Shown here one piece after another: positions 57,723 through 64,000 of a DNA stretch of 64,000 nt. Numbering within the stretch: the first letter of the stretch is position 1; every line of letters begins with the position of its first letter. A program made the position numbers and the translations under genes. A model generated the notes under the pieces. That model saw only the letters and a list, made by a program, of their open reading frames with translations, had not been told where the DNA came from and did no database searches. The DNA is from Tetmemena sp. SeJ-2015 (lineage: Eukaryota > Ciliophora > Spirotrichea > Sporadotrichida > Oxytrichidae): assembly GCA_027382625.1 (NCBI GenBank), contig JAJKFJ010020673.1:1-64000 (forward strand), read 5' to 3'.

Positions 57723-57758
57723 ATGGCGGATTTTCCGCCATGGCGGATTATCCGCCAT
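57723..57758. repeat. GC double hairpin, copy 2
   Basis: Same 36-bp structure as copy 1, 175 bp downstream, with loops TTT and TTA, the reverse complements of the copy 1 loops in the same order. Confidence 0.95.
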
Positions 57759-60570
57759 TTCAATTAATTAAATAGATTTAATGAGTATACTTAAGAAGCT
57801 TAATTACTTTAGATAGATTGAAAGAAGTTCCTAATTTATTTCCAAAAAAATTTCAAATAATTTCTTTCTTTTATGGGAAATATTTCCCTGCATTCTTTAT
57901 TAAAATTTTTTCTCTAATAAATGATCTTTATTTCTTAAAAATATCATATTGTTTCAAACTATCCTTATAAGCTAAGCTTAATTAATAGAAGCAGATTTCG
58001 AACTTATTTTTTCTTTATATACAGAGATGATAAGCACTATGATATTTGTAAAATAATTTGCTAAATTAACTTATTTAAATTAACTTTTTATTTTATAGAG
58101 AAGAGAAGGAGGATGCAAGAATGCAGATTCATATTAAAAATCAGAAATATAAAGTAGGTTACCAGAGTCACAAAAGCACATGGCGATTTAAAAATAATCT
58201 AATAAAACATTACAAAGTTATGATTCAGATATCAACCATACTGAAATTAGAATTAAACACTAAGAATTTAAAGCACTCGAGTCAAAAATAAACCTGAGAT
58301 TATATAAAGTACAACAGTAATTTGCAGCATTTTTCTACAAAAAGATTTAGAACTTTTATACATTCAGGGAAAGTCGTCATTTGCACAGGAAAAACATTTT
58401 TTGATTTCCAACACTGAATTAATGAAATATTGACAATCAAAAGGTAACTATGACTCGAAGATCTCAGAGCTTGTTTAATTAATTTCTTAGACATTTAGAT
58501 CATGGTTTTTAGGCCTTTAAGATAGAAAATATCACAAAAAATCACAAATAATCACAAATAATCATAAATATTTTATAAAAATCATCAAGTTTTAATTATC
58601 AATAGCAAGCTAAATTTTCTAAATTTTCACATTAATAAAAGAAAGTCTGTGAACCCTATTTAGTAATTCAATAAATCAAAGCTATTTACTATATAAATTC
58701 AGCTTGGCTAATTTAATAACTTCGCTCCATAAATAGACATCAGATTAACATTCTGAAATTTTAGAAAAGGAAATGGACTGGGTGTGAGCAATCACTTGAG
58801 GACGACTTTGGCAATAGAAAATTAGATTGATTAAAAAAAATCTTTGGCGGTCTTCAGATTTAAGCAGGATATATGCACATACATCGTAGAAATATGTAAG
58901 CAAATGAAACTACTCTCTAGATTTTTATCTCATTCTAAATTATTAGAAATTCACTTTAGTTAAACTTATTTTCATAGAGAAAACGGGAGGACTCTCTCGC
59001 TCAAGAAGCGCTCAGCTTAGATGTGCAAAGCCAGACTCACAGAAGCAGAGCACTCCTCCAGTCACATCATTGAATATATTCAAGAAAATTGATAGTCTGA
59101 TTTGGCTCTGACGCATTTTTACCATATCAAAAAATCTAATGATTAATACCTCTGCTCACATCCAAATTAATCAAAACTAAGAATGACTTATTGAAAATTT
59201 CCAAATGAAAATTTAATGTTTGATTAAAATCCTTATAAGTTAATCCAAGCTTAATAAATTTATTCAGCATAATTAATTAAATTTCTAATCACGAATAAAA
59301 GCTATAGTTTTGCCTTAAGTTTCTGTGAATTTATTTTTCGTTTAATTATTATGTTCTATCTTTATTCTCTATTTTTAATTCTCTCATATTGTGAAGTAGG
59401 TCTTTATTAAGTTAAACGATTGAGAGTAAGTCGGAGTGGAGATAAGTTGTAAATATTTCAAACTTCTTTGATCGTTTGATGAGATGAACTTTTTTAGTTA
59501 TCATGGATAATAAAATTTGCTCTGCTGAATCTTTCAAGAACTCCTATAAAAAAATTAAGGAGCATTTCTATATCTATTGAGATGTTGAGAATTTAGAAAA
59601 AATTTTATCCGTTAGATAGAGAAATGGCACATACATCCAAAGGAGAATTTTACTTTAATTAGTTGATATGATAAGCAACTCTAAGATAAATAATTTTTCA
59701 AAAAAATTAAGTTGGTTTCCCTTTGGATTTATTCATAAGTATTATTTGTCCAAGTAACCAAAAGAATAGAATTATCTCTATTCCTCAATTAATTGAATTA
59801 AAATAATTAAGCCTACCACACGGAATTTCTTCGCCATAAGTGTCCAAGAATGTTTAATGAAAAAATATTAAATTTATTTGATAGAGATAGAGATAGAGCT
59901 AGTTGAAAACAATTTATTTAAACATCAAACACTTTATGCCTTTTCAATCTTTTCTAAAACTCATTCTCCACTTTATAAAACAATTGCTTTCTTATAAGTG
60001 GGAGTCACATTAGCTTTATAGTTGATTAGAAATATATGTTATTGAGAAATAAATTAAATGAGAAGAAGCCGCATCTATGTTTGCCAATTCATTTAATTTG
60101 GATAAAGAAACCTGCGGAGTTTTTATAGTTTTTGAGTTTAATAAAAGCATGAAAATAATTTAAGAAGAACCAAGAATTAAATTAAGAATATAGACTCTCA
60201 TCTTCTTACATTTTTATTTATAGCCTGGAACATTATTTTCTTCTATCATCCTGTGAAGATTTTTTTGTTTTTAATTTAAAATCAAATTTAATTTACAATT
60301 CTTTAATAAATAATCGGATTTATTAAAATTTTTTCCCCTTAAATTTTAAATTTTTAAAATATTGAAATACTCACTCTTTCTTTAATCCCTAATGTTAAAA
60401 TTTTGAAAGGGGGATTTTAAAAGGATTGTGAAAAAATTTCAGAAGCATCTTCAAGGGTTCATAATAAATATCTTAAATTATTTCTTTATTATGTGCCCAA
60501 AATATCATATTTAAGTTTTTGTCCTTTTAACATTTTATTTATATGTTATAATTCGATATAATAAAATATA

Positions 60571-62780
60571 ATTCTTATACCCCTTCGATCTGACTTCAGA
60601 TCTTACATCGTTCACATTTCTATCGAAGCAATATGGAACTTGATAGAAGTAGATGGGTAGAAAACTATTGAGAGTATGGCTGGAGAGCAAGAAGTTGTAC
60701 TTTCTCTAAGAAGGCCCTTTGAGAGAGTAATTAAAGAAGGCTACAAATTGGATGATAAGTGTCTCAGAAATGAAATCTGCATTCTAATTAACTACGTAGT
60801 CACTAGTATGGCCTCTCATAAATTCTTTTTGGAGAGAGAAACCCCTAATGACTCTACATTCTTAGAGGCTATTCTAAATTACTCTACTCATGATGAGCTT
60901 AATTTAAAGGTCAATTTTATCGGAGATGGATCATCAATGAGTAAAACTGAAAAACCTCTATTCACCACTAGAGATGAAGATGTTGAATTCAAAAAGCTAA
61001 ACTCTATGAAAGTATGAATTTAACAAATCATAATCGTGATTAGGGTTTACTATGGACTTGCGTGCTATATCTTGTAAGAGATCCAGATAATTCTGAGGCT
61101 CATTAGTGTTTGATAGAGAAAAATTTCATCCAAGCTCTGTTGATGTACATCGATCCAAATAATTCAAGTCTTTCCACTCATAGATGGTAACCTCCTCAAT
61201 TGAAGGAAATTTAAATCCATGGTCTCTCTGTGATGTCTAGCTTAATCCCACTTATTCCTGAGCACTTCCATATGATAAATGGGCATGTTATTCTAATTCA
61301 GTTCCTTTCTGCTTTCAATGACTATGAGAGAAGAATTGCATGCATGAAAGCTTTACTTAACACCTCTACTTACGATTATTTCAAGAAGGATTTCGCTGAC
61401 AAGGGTATTATCGATATTCTACTAGACATCATTCAAAACTCTAAAGAAAATCCTCTAGACATGAGAGAAATGTCATTCAACATCATCTCTAACATTTGCA
61501 AGGAGTGCAGAGCTAATTAAAAAGAGTTCAGAAGGAAGGGAGGAATTGAAATTATCAAGGAAAATTTAGCTTATACTGAAGTCGAGCAGTCTGGAAATTC
61601 TTTTACTATAATATTTTTTTTAATTTTGATAAATGCTAGCACGTTTTTGTTATCAGTACTCGATTGTTTGAATAATGCAGTCTTCGGAAACAAGAGATCA
61701 GAACTCCATTTCTTGGATATAGAGGGCGTTTACGTTTTGCTGGATCTAGTTGAGAACTGCGAGCATTCCTTGAAAAGACTTACACTTTCAAGTATGTGTA
61801 CCATCTTAGAAAATAACAAGTCATTCTAATACTTCGTCGAATGGAACAGCTCTAAGACTACTATCAATGCTACTCAACTTTTAATTAAGCTTTACGAGTC
61901 TGAGGACTAAAGATTCGGAGTTGAATACAAAAATGGACTCTTAGCTAATGTAGAGAGACCTCTACTTCCAAGAGAATCTTATTTAATAAAGAAGTAGAAC
62001 GTTGAAGCTTAAATAGCTTAATAGAATAATCCCTTGAATTAATCTCTGGCTGCATCATTAGGCAAAGTAAGTGTACATGAATCGATCATGAAGGATGAAA
62101 TTGGCTCTGGCATTGTAGGTCTTAGAGATAGCCAGAGAGTATCTAGAGGATCTTAACTTTCTCAAAGATCAATAATAACAAACCCAATCGAGAAGCCTAT
62201 CTCTTTAAATGGTACTGCTAAAGCTCACAAAGGGTAAGAATTGAAAGTGCTTTTTATTAACTCCTTTAGATTGAAGCAGGCTTTAGAAGCAGCAGGAATA
62301 GTCTCTCATAAGAACTTCACCGAATCCTATTTAAACAAAGTTATGAATGAGGTTGCTAAGAGCTATGATATTAGGGCAACCATCTTCGGAACATTTTATA
62401 GAGTGGGATTTGACTTGCACGAGCTAACTCCACAAGAGAAGTAAAGGATGGAAATCATCTAGCTCTTCCCTTATTTGAAGAATGGAGAGATTTGGAGAGA
62501 CATAAAGCAAGAACTAGACGATCAGGTAAGATTTTGCAACTTCAATTAATTATTGGTTTAGAATATTAAGGCCACAAGTGATGACTAGCACTGGATGGAG
62601 ACATGCATTGAAGAAGCATAAGAGTAAACAGAGCAAGCTCTTCATAATTAGAACCTTTACGCTTAAGATATCAAAATGAAGGAGCAAGATGAATTGGAGA
62701 GCTACTTTGCAGCGATTAGACTGAAGAATCAAATTAATTCGAAGGGCAGTGCCTCTAATGCAAACTAAACGAAGAAATGA
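60571..62780 (+). CDS. CFAP69: CFAP69-like protein, 3' part
   Basis: Coding resumes with PLRSDFRSYIVHISIEAIWN, LIEVDGQKTIESMAGEQEVV (compare the ILWNLLE block of CFAP69), then EGYKLDDKCLRNEICILINY, EAILNYSTHDELNLKVNF and FKKLNSMK, LIPLIPEHFHMINGHVILIQ, ERRIACMKALLNTSTYD, IDILLDIIQNSKENPLDMR and LHFLDIEGVYVLLDLVENCE. The late block ATQLLIKLYESEDQRFGVEY, KNGLLANVERPLLP aligns well with the family's C-terminal third, as do LKQALEAAGIVSHKNFTESY and LFPYLKNGEIWRDIKQELD. The tail (KEQDELESYFAAIRLKNQIN) ends at TGA 62778. IESs or introns lie near 61015-61110, 61590-61640 and 62525-62575. Confidence 0.85.
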
Positions 62781-62889
62781 AGTGAATTTAAAGTGATAAG
62801 ATCCTGCTATTTAGATTTTACAATTCAAGTTAAATCCTTCTCTCTTATGGATATTAAATGAAATTAATTAGTCGGCAAGTTAAATTTAA
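62781..62889. other. Short convergent spacer
   Basis: About 110 bp between the CFAP69-like stop and the stop of the small minus-strand gene. Nothing else seen. Confidence 0.5.
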
Positions 62890-63173
62890 TCAAGTTTAGT
62901 TCTCTAAATCTATGACCTACTTCCCTTTTAAATCTTCTTTGCTACCTTTTTATAAGGGATTGGTACCGATCACTTTATTTGATTCTTCTTCTCTCTCAAG
63001 TTGACTTTAAGTTCTCTATGAAAGCATGTCCTCTGAGCTAAAAATAAATCTTATTGCCTCCTGACGTGCATTTTCTTCATGATCGTGCTCCATATTCTAT
63101 GACGAATTCAAATCACTTTCTACTGGTTCATTATCTTCTCCTAAATTAAACTATTCTATGAAATTAAATAATT
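62890..63173 (-). CDS. Small acidic protein or C-terminal fragment
   Basis: The minus strand is open and protein-like from about 63173: FNLGEDNEPVESDLNSSQNM, EHDHEENARQEAIRFIFSSE, DMLSQRTQSQLEREEESNKV, IGTNPLQKGSKEDLKGKQ and LENQT at TGA 62890. The start may be ATG about 63105 (MEHDHEEN) or lie upstream across an IES. No family recognised. Confidence 0.5.
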
Positions 63174-64000
63174 ATTTATTAATGAATCTATTATTTAATG
63201 GCAAGAGAAAGCATAGAAGAATAGTAGAATAAAATATGAAGAAAAGTATCTTATCTTACTTTTAAACCGTTTTAAATATCAACAGAGCTTATTTTAAGGA
63301 TTCTATGAATATAAGCCCTAAATAAAATTAAATATAGATGAAATGTTTGATTAAAAATAACAGACACTCTCCTCAATAAAAAATTATTTTATATTTAAAA
63401 ATTTTATCCTAAAAAAATTATTTAATTTGCAAAGTAATTTAATTAAATTTAAAATCCTTGCGGCTAATTTAATTAATCGAAATCAGCTAAATTAACTCTG
63501 GGTCTTTATATCAGAGCCATAAATTTGAAATAAGCAGTTTCTCTAAATAATTGATCTCTATTGTTGATTATTATTTCTTAAATTTCTAAAAAAGTTAAAG
63601 TTGAAGAACGGGCGCCCTCTAATTTTGGATTCTTAAGTTTCTTATCTAATTCATAAATCCCCTTTGATCAGGTGGGGTTGGGTCAAAGTCAAAGCCTTAA
63701 AATAGAAAATGCAGATATATTATATCAATCGGGAAGGTCGTATCTATTTTACTCATCCAAGGTAAAACTATCTCTAAAGAGCAAAAGTTAAATTTTGCAA
63801 ATCAAATCCCATATGAAAGTCTCTTTCAAATAAGTTAACCTTACATTTGGGTTATTTATACTTGGAGTGTAAGTTCCGAAAGGATTCCAAAAATATGGAT
63901 GGATGACACTACCACTTCATTTCATACTGAGAGCTGTAAATGTATGAATTAATGTACATAATGAAGCAGATGTTTGAAATCAGTATAAGTTTGGGTCAGA
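63174..64000. other. Right edge: weak coding hints only
   Basis: AT-rich to about 63590. Near 63714-63762 a plus-strand frame QIYYINREGRIYFTHPR followed by GTAAAA resembles a WW-type stretch ending at an intron donor, but no partner exon was found. Minus-strand frames 63850-64000 (for example HPYFWNPFGTYTPSINNPN) are also open. Strand and gene cannot be decided at the window edge. Confidence 0.3.

Larger units (their letters stand above)
57291..60570. other. 3.3-kb non-coding insertion inside the CFAP69-like gene
   Basis: Very AT-rich interval splitting the gene. It holds two copies of a GC-rich double hairpin (57548 and 57723), a short tandem array of AATCACAAAT-like units (about 58526-58570) and a GATAGA run near 59885. 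Weak frames are a minus ORF 58494 to about 58275 (LIKQALRSSSHSYLLI) and a plus ORF from ATG 59503 (MDNKICSAESFKNSYKK, then after an in-frame TGA RRILLQLVDMISNSK). No transposase was found. A few CFAP69 residues between the two coding parts are missing and might lie here as a tiny MDS. It may be one giant IES or several. Confidence 0.5.

Overview
The window reads as germline (micronuclear) DNA of a spirotrich ciliate of the hypotrich type. Two observations lead there. First, TAA and TAG lie in frame throughout almost every recognisable gene, where family members tolerate or expect Gln, while TGA ends the genes; this is the ciliate nuclear code used by Oxytricha/Stylonychia-like organisms. Second, conserved reading frames are interrupted by short AT-rich segments that lack GT..AG ends but are flanked by perfect direct repeats of 2-8 bp. 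Deleting the segment plus one repeat restores the frame and the expected family sequence, e.g. in THG1, PP2A, DRC5, a Kelch protein and a small-Tim protein. These are internal eliminated sequences (IESs) with pointers, between macronuclear-destined segments (MDSs). Ordinary short GT..AG introns are present as well. No telomere repeats are seen, so all loci lie on one continuous chromosome piece. The species cannot be named from sequence alone.

Layout. 1-1580: AT-rich, no clear gene. 1603-3642: an unusually GC-rich coding block (minus) with frame changes. 4310-5478: a MORN-like protein. 5678-8957: coiled-coil protein(s). 9071-10091 and 10206-11382: a twin-CX3C small-Tim-like gene, divergent from tRNA-His guanylyltransferase (THG1). 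11605-15448: DNAAF5-like HEAT protein. 15730-18894: HAD-domain protein. 19724-35336: a series of mostly low-complexity or coiled-coil ciliate proteins, one of them (23413-26540) split by a 668-bp element with 260-bp perfect inverted arms. 35353-42332: a scrambled XRRA1-like leucine-rich-repeat gene with an inverted middle segment. 42662-43789 Kelch protein; 43855-45375 DRC5/TCTE1; about 45551-45621 tRNA-Gln(UUG); 46188-46870 TMEM216-like; 47216-49828 unknown; 49905-51660 FHA-RING protein; 52009-52497 GC-rich hairpin-rich region; 52826-53792 SAM-domain protein; 54220-55749 PP2A catalytic subunit as two inverted halves; 56274-62780 CFAP69-like gene interrupted by about 3.3 kb of non-coding DNA with paired GC hairpins; 62890-63173 a small acidic protein.

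Functionally the recognisable genes serve cilia (DNAAF5, DRC5, TMEM216-like, CFAP69, the MORN-like protein), tRNA maturation, phosphatase signalling and mitochondrial import. The most striking features are architectural: two genes that need segment inversion to become readable (PP2A and the XRRA1-like gene, with 10-bp and 12-bp inverted pointers), a recent-looking inverted-repeat element inside a gene, and IESs as short as 10 bp. Translations and joins were done by eye, so coordinates of MDS ends, starts and stops may be off by a few bases, and additional IESs certainly remain unmarked.
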